This document shows positions 1 to 9,042 of a stretch of DNA of 62,699 nucleotides, one piece after another. Within the stretch, counting starts at the first letter, position 1, and the number at the start of each line of letters is the position of its first letter. The notes beneath the pieces were generated by a model. It ran no database searches. It was not told the origin of the DNA and worked only from the letters and a program-made list of their open reading frames with translations. Position numbers and translations under genes: made by a program. Location: the NCBI GenBank assembly GCA_964511535.1, contig CAZEFW010000034.1, forward strand, positions 1 to 62,699, in the 5' to 3' direction. The stretch is from CAZCFB01 sp964511535 (lineage in GTDB: Bacteria; Myxococcota_A; Polyangia; GCA-2747355; CAZCFB01).

Positions 1-1199
1 ACATCGGCATCGGCGGCTCGGACCTGGGGCCGGCCATGGTCACCGAGGCGCTGCGCCCGTACTGGAAGGAGGGGCTGCGGGTGCACTTCGTGTCCAACGT
101 GGACGGCACCCACCTGGCCGAGGTGCTGCGCCGGGTGATCCCGGAGAGCACCCTGTTCATCGTGGCGTCCAAGTCGTTTTCCACCCAGGAGACGCTGCAA
201 AACGCCCGGTCGGCCCGGGCGTGGCTGGTGCAGGCCCTGGGCGACGACGCGGTGGCCAGGCACTTCGTGGCCATCAGCACCAACGCCGAGGCGGTGGGCG
301 ACTTCGGCATCGACACCGACAACATGCTGGAGTTTTGGGACTGGGTGGGCGGCCGCTACTCCCTGTGGTCCGCCATCGGGCTGTCCATCGCCATGGTCAT
401 CGGCTTCGACCGCTTCGAGGAGCTGCTGGCCGGGGCCCACGAGGCGGACCGGCACTTCCGCCATGAGCCGCTGGACCAGAACATCCCGGTGGTCATGGGG
501 CTGCTCGGGGTCTGGTACCACAACTACTTCGGCGCCACGAGCCACGCGATCTTGCCCTACGACCAGTACCTGCACCGCTTCGCGGCCTACCTGCAGCAGG
601 GCGACATGGAGAGCAACGGCAAGGGCGTGGACCGCGAGGGCGAGCGCATCACGGCCCACAGCACCGGGCCGGTGATCTGGGGCGAGCCAGGCACCAACGG
701 GCAGCACGCGTTTTTCCAGCTGCTGCACCAGGGTACCCACCTGGTGCCGTGCGATTTCATCGCCCCTGCCGTGAGCCAGAACCCGCAGATGCAGGGCCAC
801 CACGAGATCCTGCTGGCCAACTTCTTCGCCCAGACCGAGGCGCTGATGCGGGGCAAGACCGAGGCCGAGGTGCGGGCTGACCTGACGGCCGCGGGCATGA
901 GCGGCGAGGCCCTCGAGGCGCTGACGCCGCACAAGTGCTTCGAGGGCAACCGGCCCACCAGCTCGCTGCTGCTGCGCAAGCTCACTCCCCGGGCCCTGGG
1001 CCGGCTCATCGCGCTGTACGAGCACAAGATCTTCGTCCAGGGCGTGCTGTGGAACATCAACAGCTTCGATCAGTGGGGCGTGCAGCTGGGCAAGGAGCTG
1101 GCCAAGGCGATCCTGCCCGAGCTTCAGGGCGACGCCGATGTGGACAGCCACGACGGGTCTACCAACGGATTGATCAACGAGTACAAAAAGCTGCGCTGA
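1..1199 (+). CDS. pgi: glucose-6-phosphate isomerase, C-terminal part (5' end outside window)
   Basis: Glycolytic and gluconeogenic isomerase that interconverts glucose-6-phosphate and fructose-6-phosphate in the cytosol. The reading frame is already open at base 3, where it encodes the family motif GIGGSDLGPAM, so the apparent ATG at 36 is internal and the gene begins before the window. Further family marks are the DMESNGKG segment (near base 605) and the C-terminal signature NSFDQWGVQLGKELA with the active-site lysine (near base 1060). Only the N-terminal part, probably 100-150 residues, is missing. The gene ends in TGA and is followed by about 100 bp and a convergent VOC gene. Identity is very secure. 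Confidence 0.97.
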   Translation, partial: IGIGGSDLGPAMVTEALRPYWKEGLRVHFVSNVDGTHLAEVLRRVIPESTLFIVASKSFSTQETLQNARSARAWLVQALGDDAVARHFVAISTNAEAVGDFGIDTDNMLEFWDWVGGRYSLWSAIGLSIAMVIGFDRFEELLAGAHEADRHFRHEPLDQNIPVVMGLLGVWYHNYFGATSHAILPYDQYLHRFAAYLQQGDMESNGKGVDREGERITAHSTGPVIWGEPGTNGQHAFFQLLHQGTHLVPCDFIAPAVSQNPQMQGHHEILLANFFAQTEALMRGKTEAEVRADLTAAGMSGEALEALTPHKCFEGNRPTSSLLLRKLTPRALGRLIALYEHKIFVQGVLWNINSFDQWGVQLGKELAKAILPELQGDADVDSHDGSTNGLINEYKKLR

Positions 1200-1296
1200 G
1201 CAGCGCGCTCAGGGGATTAGATTCGGCCTCTCGGGGAATTACGGCTGGAGGGGAGGCGGGTCGTTTTCGGCCACGCCCGCGCTCAAGTGAAGAAGG

Positions 1297-1782
1297 TCAG
1301 CCCTGCTTCATCATCTCCATCATGGCCTTCTGCATCTCGTCCATGGTGGGCTTGGCGAAGCGGCTGGCGAAGGTCCAGCGGTGGCCGTCGCGGTCGGTGA
1401 TCTCCAGAGTGCGGTCGCCCCAGAACATGTCCATCGGCTTGCCGACGGTGATCCCCTTGTAGCGCTTGACCTTCTTGTACAGCGCGTCCACGTCCTCGAC
1501 GTAGACATACAGGCCGAAGGCGAAGGCCTCGAGCTTCGCCATGGCAGGCGAGGCGTGGGAGCCGTCGGGCCCGGGGGCGCCGAGCATGATGTTGGTGTTG
1601 CGGTAGCGCATGGCCGCGTGGACCGCCACCTTCCCGGCCTTCATCATGTCGCCCACGAGGGTGAACCCGAACGCCTTGCTGTAGAAATCCGTAGCCTTCT
1701 TGACGTCAGCGACACACAGGAAGGCGCTGATGGGAGACATCTGCCTGGGGCTGGGGATGGGGGAAAGCTTCTTCTTGGCCAT
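1297..1782 (-). CDS. VOC (glyoxalase/bleomycin-resistance fold) family protein
   Basis: A 161-residue cytosolic protein of the vicinal oxygen chelate superfamily. The N-terminal part reads ISAFLCVADVKKATDFYSKAFGF, the usual opening beta-alpha-beta unit of PhnB/YdcR-like VOC proteins. The C-terminal part has WGDRTLEITDRDGHRW, the usual second metal-side strand with a Glu-Asp-Asp run. Single-domain members act as dimers and bind a metal or small ligand. The substrate cannot be told from sequence. The ATG at 1782 has a strong Shine-Dalgarno sequence (GAGGAGG) seven bases upstream. The Lys/Met-rich C-terminus (MDEMQKAMMEMMKQG) is unusual but not diagnostic. Confidence 0.85.
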   Translation of the reverse strand: MAKKKLSPIPSPRQMSPISAFLCVADVKKATDFYSKAFGFTLVGDMMKAGKVAVHAAMRYRNTNIMLGAPGPDGSHASPAMAKLEAFAFGLYVYVEDVDALYKKVKRYKGITVGKPMDMFWGDRTLEITDRDGHRWTFASRFAKPTMDEMQKAMMEMMKQG

Positions 1783-1852
1783 GGGTCCTCCTCGCTCGTC
1801 TGGCGGAGCAACGGGTGTACAGCTGGTTGTGGTTGAGGGAAGACAGTATGGA

Positions 1853-3895
1853 TCAGGGCAGCACCGGCTTCCACACGAAGATGTCCTGGTTTTTGGCCGT
1901 GGACGCCGAGAGGGTCACCGAGGGCAGCCCGAAGAAGGCGTTGCCCTCGTATGTCCCGGCCACACGGACCATGCCGGTGGACGACACCGCGATGCCCGCG
2001 CCGTCGTCGAAGTCCTTGCCCCCGGCCGAGGCGACCCAGGTGAACGAGCCGGCGGGCGAGACGCGGAAGGCGACCACATCGCGCGCGCCTGCCGACGCCA
2101 GCGTGACGCTGCCCAGGGTCTGGTTGCCGGTGAAGAATCCCGCCGCGTAGATGTTGCCCTTGCTGTCGGTGGCCAGGTCCTCTGCCCGCAGCGCCAGCTT
2201 GGACCAGCCGGGGTTGAGCCAGGTCACCTTGCCCGTGGCCGTGTCGAACCGCGCCAGGAAGAACCCGCCGCTCGACAGGGACGCGGCGCCGACCTTGGCG
2301 CTGCCGGCGCAGTGGCCGGACACGAAGCCGTTGCCCTTGCCGTCCACCGCCACGCCCCCCGGGTAGTCGCTGCCCTTGCCGCCGGCGGTGATGGCCCACT
2401 TGAACTTCCCTGCCCCGTCCACCCGCGCCAGGTAGATGTCGTTGGCCGCCAGGTTGTTGTTGCTGATGGAGATGTTGCCGAACTGCGCCGAGGTGAAGTA
2501 GCCGCCGGTGAAGTACGCGCCGCCCGAGCCGTCCGCCGCGATGCCCGTGCCGCTCTCGCCGCCGATGCCCCCCGACTGCGCCCCCCACTGTACAGCGCCT
2601 GCGCTGCTCACCTTGAGCACCACGGTGTCCGCCGTGCCCGCCGCCTGGTATGACTTGCCGGCGAAGCTGCCCTTGCCGGCGAAGGTGCCGAGCACGTAGC
2701 TGTTACCCGCCGCGTCCAGGGCGATGGCCTTGCCGTAGGCATCGCCCGTGGCGATGGCCGCCACGGCCCAGGTGAAGTTGCCCACGCTGTCCAGGCCAGC
2801 GACGAAGATGTCGCTGGTGCCGCTGCTGGCCGTCAGGGTGGTCTTGCCGAAGGTGGCGCTGCCCTTGAAGTAGCCGGTGATGCGGGTGTTGCCGGCGAAG
2901 TCGGCCGTGATGTCGAGGCCGATGTCCAGGTCCGTCCCCCCGGCGGAAACGGCCCAGTCCAGCTTGCCCGCGGGCGTCACCCGGGCCACGAAGATGTCCC
3001 GTCCCCCCTTGGACACCAGCTGCTGCGGGCCGAAGTTGGCCGTGCCGTAGAAGAACCCCACCACGTAGGCGTAGCCCTTGGAGTCGATGGCCACCGCCTG
3101 GGCCGAGTCGTTGAGCAGGCTGCCGCCCGAGACGGCCCAGGGGCAGGTGGCGACCACCGGCGTGACCTGGCTCCAGGCCTTCTGGTCCTTGCCTGCGTCG
3201 CACCGCTGGCAGGCGTTGTTGGGATCTTTCGTGCCGTGACCCACGCAGGCGCCCTTGATCAGGCAGCTGCCCTTGGACACCGAGAAGCTGCAGCCGCCCG
3301 GCTTGCCGGTGCAGGTGTCGGTGGTGCACGAAAGCTTGTCGTCGCAGGTGTAGGCCGTGCCCTTGCAAACGCCGGCCTGGCACATGTCCGAGTGGGTGCA
3401 GGCCAGGTTGTCATCACACGCGCCGCCCGGGTGCGGGCTCCAGGCGATGGTGCTCTGCGCGGGGTCGCACTTCTGGCACTTGTTCTTCGTGTTGACGGTG
3501 TTCTTGTAGGCGCACACCGCGCCGATGGCGCAGTAGCCGGTCTGGATGGTGTGGGTGCACACGCCCTGCTTGCACAGATCGGTGGTGCAGAACAGCGGGT
3601 CGGCGCACTCGGTGTCCACGGTGCACTTGACCTTCTGATCGGGCGGCAGCTTCTGGTCCGGGGCCAACGGGCCGTCCGGGGTGACCGGGCCGTCTCCCTT
3701 GGCCTTGCCGTCGGTGGCGGACGGGCCATCGCCCGCGCGGTCCGGCCGGACATCCGCGGCCTTACCGGTGTCCCCGGCGCCGCCGCCGTCGGTGGGCGCT
3801 GACGGGTTGGCGTCGGTGCACGCCGCGGCCAGCAGCAGCGCCAGCGCCCCCGGCAGCAACAGCAGCCCTGGTGATCGTTCCAAGCGCGCGGCCAT
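1853..3895 (-). CDS. secreted lipoprotein with Cys-rich region and SBBP-like beta-propeller repeats
   Basis: About 680 residues. A hydrophobic leader ends in a lipobox (LLAAAC), followed by a Gly/Asp/Pro-rich spacer, which suggests a lipid-anchored envelope protein. Residues about 95-230 are cysteine-rich (CTVDTECADPLFC, CQKCDPAQ, CQRCDAGKD), like the Dickkopf-type segments of myxobacterial surface proteins. The rest has at least seven repeats of the type AIDSKGYAYVVGFFYGTANFG, typical of SBBP (seven-bladed beta-propeller) repeats. Its function is unknown; adhesion or polysaccharide contact is only a guess. The ATG at 3895 is preferred over 3901 because AGGAG then sits six bases upstream. It diverges from the CtaA-like gene. 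Confidence 0.78.
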   Translation of the reverse strand: MAARLERSPGLLLLPGALALLLAAACTDANPSAPTDGGGAGDTGKAADVRPDRAGDGPSATDGKAKGDGPVTPDGPLAPDQKLPPDQKVKCTVDTECADPLFCTTDLCKQGVCTHTIQTGYCAIGAVCAYKNTVNTKNKCQKCDPAQSTIAWSPHPGGACDDNLACTHSDMCQAGVCKGTAYTCDDKLSCTTDTCTGKPGGCSFSVSKGSCLIKGACVGHGTKDPNNACQRCDAGKDQKAWSQVTPVVATCPWAVSGGSLLNDSAQAVAIDSKGYAYVVGFFYGTANFGPQQLVSKGGRDIFVARVTPAGKLDWAVSAGGTDLDIGLDITADFAGNTRITGYFKGSATFGKTTLTASSGTSDIFVAGLDSVGNFTWAVAAIATGDAYGKAIALDAAGNSYVLGTFAGKGSFAGKSYQAAGTADTVVLKVSSAGAVQWGAQSGGIGGESGTGIAADGSGGAYFTGGYFTSAQFGNISISNNNLAANDIYLARVDGAGKFKWAITAGGKGSDYPGGVAVDGKGNGFVSGHCAGSAKVGAASLSSGGFFLARFDTATGKVTWLNPGWSKLALRAEDLATDSKGNIYAAGFFTGNQTLGSVTLASAGARDVVAFRVSPAGSFTWVASAGGKDFDDGAGIAVSSTGMVRVAGTYEGNAFFGLPSVTLSASTAKNQDIFVWKPVLP

Positions 3896-3922
3896 GGCCA
3901 TCTCCTTTCAGTTGCCCGGACC

Positions 3923-3951
3923 TTGACAGTATAACTTCGCCAGCGTTGTAT
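3923..3951 (+). promoter_or_regulatory. possible sigma-70-type promoter for the CtaA-like gene
   Basis: A perfect -35 hexamer TTGACA (3923-3928), a 17-bp spacer and TTGTAT (3946-3951) lie about 50 bp before the CtaA-like start. On the other strand the same region holds TATACT (3933-3928), a good -10 for the divergent propeller lipoprotein, so two promoters may overlap here. The -10 of the forward promoter is weak. Confidence 0.35.
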
Positions 3952-3998
3952 CGTGTACCGCGCCGCCTGAAACTGGCGCATCGGAGCTTGGACCGCTG

Positions 3999-4925
3999 AT
4001 GGAACAGAGACGGGATCCTGACATGTCGGTGGGGCACCGCACCCTCTATCAGTTCGCGGCATGTATGACCTACCTGCTGGTGGCCTCGGGCGGGATCGTG
4101 TGCATCACCGACGCCTCGCAGGGCTGCCCTGACTGGCCCATCTGTCACGGCCGGCTGATCCCGCCGGCCCGCATGGACTCCATCCTGGAGTGGTCTCACC
4201 GGGTGAGCGCGGCGCTGACCCTGCCGGTGATCCTGGCCGCCCTGGCCGTGGGCTGGCGGCGCTACCGGTCGGTGACCTGGCTCTGGCGCCCGCTGGCCGG
4301 CGCCGTGGTGGGCATCATCGTGGTCTCCGCCTTCGGCGCCGTGGCCGTGCTGTGGGGCCTGTCCCGGATCCCGGCAGCCATTGACCTGGGCACCGCGCTG
4401 TTGACCCTCGGCCTGATGGTCACCACCGCGGCAGTGGCGTCGGTGCGCCACGCGGGCAAACATCGCCCGGGCGGCGGGCTGAGCCTCAACGCGCCGCTGG
4501 TCCGCCACGCCCTGCTGGCCACCCTGGCCGTGTTCGCGGTGCAGGTGGGGGGCATCCTGGTGGCCCGGGACGGATCGCTGGTGCGTTGCCTAGGCTGGCC
4601 CGGCCTGGCCCTGGGCTTCGGCCCGGGCGACCTGCTCGGCACCCTGGCGCTGGTGCGGGTGCTCGTCTCCTTGCTGGCAGGGGTGCTGGTGATCACCCTG
4701 GCCCTGCGCGCCTTGCGCGCCGGCGGCCTCGATCCGGTGCTGCGGCGCTCGGCGATCATCGCCGGCGTGCTGGTCCCGGGCGCCCTGGCCGCGGCGGCGC
4801 TGACCCCGTCGCCGGACGCGGGCGTGGTGATGCCCATCGTCTCGCTGCTGGTGTCCGAGGCCCTGCTCTGTTTCTGCGTGGCCACCACGGTAAGGGCGGC
4901 GGCGCTGGATAGCAGCTCGGCCTGA
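3999..4925 (+). CDS. COX15/CtaA-like heme A synthase family membrane protein
   Basis: A 308-residue polytopic membrane protein. The first half matches the heme A synthase family: a first membrane segment YLLVASGGIVC, then the extracytoplasmic signature GCPDWPICHGR, then EWSHRVSA with the conserved EXXHR motif that contributes a heme ligand. Heme A synthase oxidises heme O to heme A for cytochrome oxidases. The second half is hydrophobic but diverged: a Cys pair region (LVRCLGWPG) is present, while a second clear EXXHR-like repeat is not obvious. It may therefore be a CtaA homologue with altered function. No other oxidase genes are nearby. An in-frame ATG at 4023 (MSVGHRT) is an alternative start. 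Confidence 0.75.
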   Translation: MEQRRDPDMSVGHRTLYQFAACMTYLLVASGGIVCITDASQGCPDWPICHGRLIPPARMDSILEWSHRVSAALTLPVILAALAVGWRRYRSVTWLWRPLAGAVVGIIVVSAFGAVAVLWGLSRIPAAIDLGTALLTLGLMVTTAAVASVRHAGKHRPGGGLSLNAPLVRHALLATLAVFAVQVGGILVARDGSLVRCLGWPGLALGFGPGDLLGTLALVRVLVSLLAGVLVITLALRALRAGGLDPVLRRSAIIAGVLVPGALAAAALTPSPDAGVVMPIVSLLVSEALLCFCVATTVRAAALDSSSA

Positions 4926-4934
4926 CGCGCCTGA

Positions 4935-4996
4935 CGCGCCCTTTGGGCGCGAATGCCAGAGTGCCAGAACGCCGGAGCGCCGGAATGCCAGAATGA
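4935..4996 (+). repeat. CGCGCCC-TTT-GGGCGCG hairpin followed by degenerate GAATGCCA-type repeats
   Basis: A perfect 7-bp stem (CGCGCCC/GGGCGCG) with a TTT loop occupies 4935-4951. It is followed by units related to GAATGCCA and GAACGCCG up to about 4996. A second copy, inverted, lies at 43419-43463. It follows the CtaA-like stop codon, so the hairpin could also act in transcription termination or mRNA protection. Confidence 0.6.
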
Positions 4997-5193
4997 GTTT
5001 GCCTGGCTCCGGTCTCGCTTCGCTCCACCGGTCGCGGCTTGTTTTGGGTGTTGTGGGGGGCTCGGGACCTCTGTGCTGTGCTTCCGGTTTGTGGCCGTTT
5101 CAACGCTGTGCACGGGGGCTGATATGGGGGTGTGGTTGGGGCGCTGGGCGTGTTCTCGATGCGCCATGCTTGATCGAGCCGTTGCTACCGGGC

Positions 5194-5396
5194 CTGTGGG
5201 CGAGGGTGGGCAGACGCGAAGCCGGCTGTCCACGCTGTCCACAGCAAGCGAGCACAACGGAACGAGCCAGCACCGACCTGCCCCGGGCCACGCCAGATCA
5301 GACCAAAAATTCAAAGAAACAACAGCAGAGGCTGTGGGCATGTGGGCAGGCGCGAAGCGGCTGTCCAAGCGGCCGCAGGCCGCGTCATGTCCACAG
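5194..5396. repeat. two imperfect copies of a CTGTGGGC...TGTCCACAG unit
   Basis: Copy A (5194-5244) and copy B (5332-5396) share the order CTGTGGGC, TGGGCAG, CGCGAAGC, GGCTGTCCA and TGTCCACAG. They lie directly 3' of the HNH nuclease gene. The ends are partly complementary (CTGTGG/CCACAG). They might mark the boundary of a mobile unit that carries the nuclease, but no target duplication was seen. Confidence 0.45.
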
Positions 5397-5401
5397 CCCC
5401 A

Positions 5402-6715
5402 TCAGGTCGCGTCGATCTCCAGCAACCACTCCACCGCGGTGTCATAATCCACCGGCACCATGCCATCCCATGTCGGCTGGCCCGTCTCGCCATGAATCGA
5501 AATCTCAAGCTCCTTGTTCTGCTGTATCAACTCCTCAACAGGCCTGGGCGGCAGCACAACAGGCGGCGGCTGATCCTCGAGTTGTAGCCCTTCGGGATTA
5601 CGGAAACTGAGCTCGCCTTCGTTGGTCTTCTCCAGGCTGTAGCCGCCCTCATGAACGGCTTTGTGGTGTGTGCTGCAGAGCAGAACCAAGTTGTCCAGGT
5701 CCGTCGGGCCGCCATCGGCCCAATGTTTGACATGGTGCATGTGAATGAAGCGTCTATTTTCGCAGCCGGGAAACTGGCAGACGCCCTCGTCCCGCACCTT
5801 CACCGCCCGCTCCAGGGGGGCGTTTGCTCGACGGCCATGAGCCTTCAGCTGAAAGCCGCTGTTAGAATTTTCCACCGGCATCTGGAGGACCGGGTTGTCG
5901 CAGCACAGCCGTTTTGCTGTTTCGGGCGAGATGCCGATGCCGCCCTGCACTTCGCACCGGCCCTCCTGGTTCGAGTCTTCCAACACGGATTGGTCCACGT
6001 GCACCATTACCTGGTAGTTCTTCGGCCGCGCCTTGCCGGCCCGATCGGCCAGCCCGCTGTCCAGGGCCGCGCCGGCCACCTCGCCCAGGGCATCGCACAG
6101 CCGCTGGTTCGGCTCGGCGTCGGTGTCCTCGCACTGCTCCTCGGACGCCACCTGCAGCGCCTTGACCAGCAGCGCGCCCACCTCGGGCGGAAGGCGACCC
6201 TTGAGCACCAGCATGTTCTCATCGTCATAGTGGTAGCTCAGGTACCGCTCTTCCGATTGCCGTTGCGCTTGCTGCTGTTCAGCCGGAGCAGCCTTGCGGT
6301 ATGAGCGGACGATGCGTTCGAGCTGGGACGTGGAGCCGTCCAGGGCGTACTCCAGCAGGGTGGCCTCGTTTTCCGGTGTGACGATGCGGGTTATGGCCCG
6401 CGCCTTGGAATAGGAGATTCGCGCCTGTGAGAACGCCTCCAGCACCAGGGGGCAGTCCACCAGCTTGCGGGCCACGCGCACCTTCTCGCGGGCCGTGTCC
6501 AGGCGGTCTCCGGTGCGGTAAGAGAGCCAGTGCGCGCACGATACGAAGCCCAGGTCGGCCCACCCCTCACGCCGGTCCATCTCCGCTATCAGCAGCAGCA
6601 GCCGGCAGGTGGCGGCCTGGATGTGGGCGGACAGGATGGCGATCTCGTCCGCCAGCTGGTCGGTTGAATCGCAGGACAGATCGGGTGCGCTCTCGAGGGT
6701 GTTTTCGAGGTCCAT
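5402..6715 (-). CDS. DUF222-HNH endonuclease family protein (13E12-repeat type)
   Basis: A 437-residue protein with an alpha-helical DUF222 region (about residues 20-290) and a C-terminal HNH nuclease domain (about 295-360). The HNH core is visible: CQFPGCENRR for the zinc knuckle, HMHHVKHW for the catalytic histidines, and DNLVLLCSTHHKAVHEGG. Members of this family occur in many copies in actinobacteria (REP13E12 of mycobacteria) and in myxobacteria, and are suspected to be mobile DNA. A close paralogue starts at 61744. The two share much of the DUF222 region and also a stretch upstream of the start. The stop is followed by the 5332-5396 repeat. Its role in the cell is unknown. Confidence 0.88.
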   Translation of the reverse strand: MDLENTLESAPDLSCDSTDQLADEIAILSAHIQAATCRLLLLIAEMDRREGWADLGFVSCAHWLSYRTGDRLDTAREKVRVARKLVDCPLVLEAFSQARISYSKARAITRIVTPENEATLLEYALDGSTSQLERIVRSYRKAAPAEQQQAQRQSEERYLSYHYDDENMLVLKGRLPPEVGALLVKALQVASEEQCEDTDAEPNQRLCDALGEVAGAALDSGLADRAGKARPKNYQVMVHVDQSVLEDSNQEGRCEVQGGIGISPETAKRLCCDNPVLQMPVENSNSGFQLKAHGRRANAPLERAVKVRDEGVCQFPGCENRRFIHMHHVKHWADGGPTDLDNLVLLCSTHHKAVHEGGYSLEKTNEGELSFRNPEGLQLEDQPPPVVLPPRPVEELIQQNKELEISIHGETGQPTWDGMVPVDYDTAVEWLLEIDAT

Positions 6716-6801
6716 ATTTGGCCTGTTTTGTTATTTGTTTCGGATAGTTAAGTGTATCAAAGTGGCCAGAAAATGCAACCATTTCAGGGGTATTATTGGC
6801 C

Positions 6802-8442
6802 TCAAAAGCGCAGCACCAGCTCCGAGCGCGCGCCCAGGAACGACGGCAGCTGGCGGCAGCTGCCCGAGACGCAGACCAGGCCGCCGTGCAGGCCGCCGCC
6901 GAAGAGCTTGAGCATCGCCTGGCGTCCCATGTGCAGCGTCACCTCGCCCCCGCCCAGCAGGGAGGGCTGGATCGGATCGTCATCGTCCGGGTCATGGTCC
7001 CAGCTGAGCAGCGCCGCCAGGCTGATCCAGCCGCCGAGGCCATAGGTGAGGGTGAACCGGCCCTTGTGGAAGGTAACGTCGGATGAAAACAGCGGCCGCA
7101 GCTCGGTGCGATGCTCCCACTTGGCGTCCAGGGAGTGGCGCCCCAGCGGCACCGACAGCGAGCCGTCGGTGCGAAAGACGCGGCGCTTGATGTGCGCGGT
7201 CACCGCGCCGCTGTCATCCCGCTTGCCCGGGTCCAGCCAGCGGTCCTCGCGGAAGCCGAAGGACAGCTTCAGGCTGGCCGGGCCGAGCTTCTGCTCCACG
7301 CCGGCGTACAGGTGGTAGGCCACTCTGCTGTTTTTTCCGTCCAGCAGGGACTCGTCCACCTGGTCGTTCAGCGCGTAGGCCAGCAGGTTGACGAACGGCA
7401 CGGTGTCACCCCCGCGCAGATCCACGGTGAGCCGCAGGCGGCCGCCCAGCACGTTGTCGTTGTTGGGCACCTGCTGGTCGAAGCGCTCCAGCGACGGCGG
7501 CTCGTGGTACCGCAGCGCCGGCTTGTCGTTGCGGCCGAAGCGGAAGCGGCGGTAGTGCTTGGCCTCCAGCAGCAGGGTCACCGGGCCGAAGTAGCCGGTG
7601 AGCCCGGCGAATAGCGCGTAGCCGTTGGTGCCGCCCTCCACCAGGGTGGAGGCGTCCCGGCGCAGGTACGCCCCCTCGAAGGCCAGCGACAGGTGCTCGC
7701 CCAGGGTCGGGATCTCCAGCGACACCCCGGGGATGTGGTAGCGGATGAAGCCGTCCGGATCGGGGGTCTCGTTGAAGTCGGAGAACACGTAGTGCGCCCC
7801 GAGCGTGGCGAAGCCGGCAAGGTCCGCCTCGTAGCGCGCGCCGGCGATGAGATCCTGCGGATCGGCGATGAACTCCGCCGTGGCGAAGTCCACCTCGTTG
7901 TGGTTGGTCAGCCCCGCGACCACGGTCACGGTGTGGGCCCCGCGCCGCAACCGCGCCCTGCCCCCGCGCAGTGCCAGGTCCACGCCGATCTCGTCCACCC
8001 GGCGGATGGACAGCGCCAGCCCCCGGCCGAACTGCACGGTCACATCTCCCCCCACCAGCTCCAGCCAGGCGCCGCGGTACCAGGCCGAAAACTGCCCCAC
8101 CCGGAGGTCGTCGCGCAGGTCCACCCGGCAGCCGCCCTCGGGGCAGCGGTTGCCGCGATGGAACAGGTAGATCCCGTCCAGGCGGACAGACGCGCCCACC
8201 GACCCGTAGGTGAGCCGGGCGTTGAGCCTGCCGAGCAGGTCGAGGACCCGGTCGTTTTCGGTGAGCGTCTTGCCGTCGAAGTTGTCGTGCCGGTACTCCA
8301 GCAGCAGGGTGGAGGTGGTGGAGAGCAGCAGCGGCTCGTCCCACTGGCGGGCCAGCTCCACGTCGGCCCTGGCCGGCGAAGGCAGCGCCGCCAGCGCCGC
8401 CGCGCCCATCAGCACAAACCACGCCCTGGAGTTGGCCCCCAC
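6802..8442 (-). CDS. predicted outer-membrane beta-barrel protein
   Basis: 546 residues starting with a signal peptide (cleavage probably after PSPARA). The rest has regularly alternating aromatic/hydrophobic and polar residues, as in beta-barrel strands, and it ends ARSELVLRF with a terminal Phe, the usual C-terminal signal for Bam-dependent insertion. The organisation resembles DUF6029-like barrels, but the assignment is by impression. The start is GTG at 8442 with AGGAGG six bases upstream. That Shine-Dalgarno overlaps the stop of the preceding TlpA gene, so translation is probably coupled. The block of two TlpA lipoproteins plus this barrel suggests a shared envelope role. Confidence 0.75.
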   Translation of the reverse strand: MGANSRAWFVLMGAAALAALPSPARADVELARQWDEPLLLSTTSTLLLEYRHDNFDGKTLTENDRVLDLLGRLNARLTYGSVGASVRLDGIYLFHRGNRCPEGGCRVDLRDDLRVGQFSAWYRGAWLELVGGDVTVQFGRGLALSIRRVDEIGVDLALRGGRARLRRGAHTVTVVAGLTNHNEVDFATAEFIADPQDLIAGARYEADLAGFATLGAHYVFSDFNETPDPDGFIRYHIPGVSLEIPTLGEHLSLAFEGAYLRRDASTLVEGGTNGYALFAGLTGYFGPVTLLLEAKHYRRFRFGRNDKPALRYHEPPSLERFDQQVPNNDNVLGGRLRLTVDLRGGDTVPFVNLLAYALNDQVDESLLDGKNSRVAYHLYAGVEQKLGPASLKLSFGFREDRWLDPGKRDDSGAVTAHIKRRVFRTDGSLSVPLGRHSLDAKWEHRTELRPLFSSDVTFHKGRFTLTYGLGGWISLAALLSWDHDPDDDDPIQPSLLGGGEVTLHMGRQAMLKLFGGGLHGGLVCVSGSCRQLPSFLGARSELVLRF

Positions 8443-8452
8443 CCGACGCCTC

Positions 8453-9037
8453 CTACTGCTTCCCCAGCAGCCGCCCCACCCGCGCCTCGATGGCCCGCTC
8501 GTCGCCGGGCTGGTAGCCCTGGTGGCTGTGCACCAGCGCCCCGCCGCGGTCGAACAGCACGTAGTAAGGCAGCGTGGCCCGCGGGTTGAGCTCCCGCATC
8601 AGGATGCTCTCCTGGTCCATGAGCACCAGCAGCTGGCCGCCGCGGTCGACCCGCCGCACCACGGACCGAGCGCGGCCCTGGGACGCGGGCGGATCGGTGT
8701 TGACCGCCACCACCCGCAGGCCCTCGGCGCCACGCCGCCGCTGCATGTCCGCCAGGCGCGACAGCTCGGTCATGCAGGGCGCGCACCAGGTGGCCCAGAA
8801 GGTCACGAGCACCACGCGCTGCTGGCCGATCAGGTCGCCGAGCCGCACCCAGCGGCCGCGGTCATCGCGCAGCGAGATGTTGGCCACCGCCCCGCCGGCG
8901 CTTCCTGCAGGTGTGTCGGTGGAGGAGGCGGTCTTGCTCGACGGGGAGGAGGTCACGGCCCGGGGCGCGGGCGAGCGGGCGGCGCACCCGGCGGACAGGG
9001 CGAAACAGACCAGCAGCGTCGGGAGCAAGCGGCGCAT
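8453..9037 (-). CDS. TlpA-like thioredoxin-fold lipoprotein
   Basis: 194 residues with lipobox LSAGC (Cys18), then a Ser/Thr/Pro-rich spacer and a thioredoxin-like domain. The active site is FWATWCAPC (Cys85, Cys88), and a cis-Pro region is present (NPRATLPYYVLFD). Such proteins reduce or exchange disulfides outside the cytoplasm, for example in cytochrome c maturation. The ATG at 9037 is chosen because it directly precedes the signal peptide and lies five bases after the stop of the upstream TlpA-like gene; a longer reading to 9385 is only overlap with that gene. It is co-transcribed with its neighbours on both sides. Confidence 0.88.
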   Translation of the reverse strand: MRRLLPTLLVCFALSAGCAARSPAPRAVTSSPSSKTASSTDTPAGSAGGAVANISLRDDRGRWVRLGDLIGQQRVVLVTFWATWCAPCMTELSRLADMQRRRGAEGLRVVAVNTDPPASQGRARSVVRRVDRGGQLLVLMDQESILMRELNPRATLPYYVLFDRGGALVHSHQGYQPGDERAIEARVGRLLGKQ

Positions 9038-9042
9038 CACGG

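Larger units (their letters stand above)
4926..5401. other. gene-free spacer with short repeats
   Basis: This 476-bp stretch has no ORF with plausible codon use; the overlapping ORFs lack domains and have Cys/Trp/Arg-rich nonsense composition. It starts with a hairpin plus degenerate octamer repeat (4935-4996) and ends with two imperfect copies of a unit (5194-5244 and 5332-5396) that opens with CTGTGGGC and closes with TGTCCACAG. The G+C content is lower than that of neighbouring genes. Confidence 0.6.

Noticed and set aside
4926..5401. Coding region in the spacer
   Set aside because: The overlapping ORFs (for example 4953-5447 and 4993-5610) have nonsense composition and end inside the HNH gene on the other strand.
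5402..6715. Homing intein or group I intron origin of the HNH gene
   Set aside because: No flanking extein or intron structure; the DUF222 domain defines a different family.
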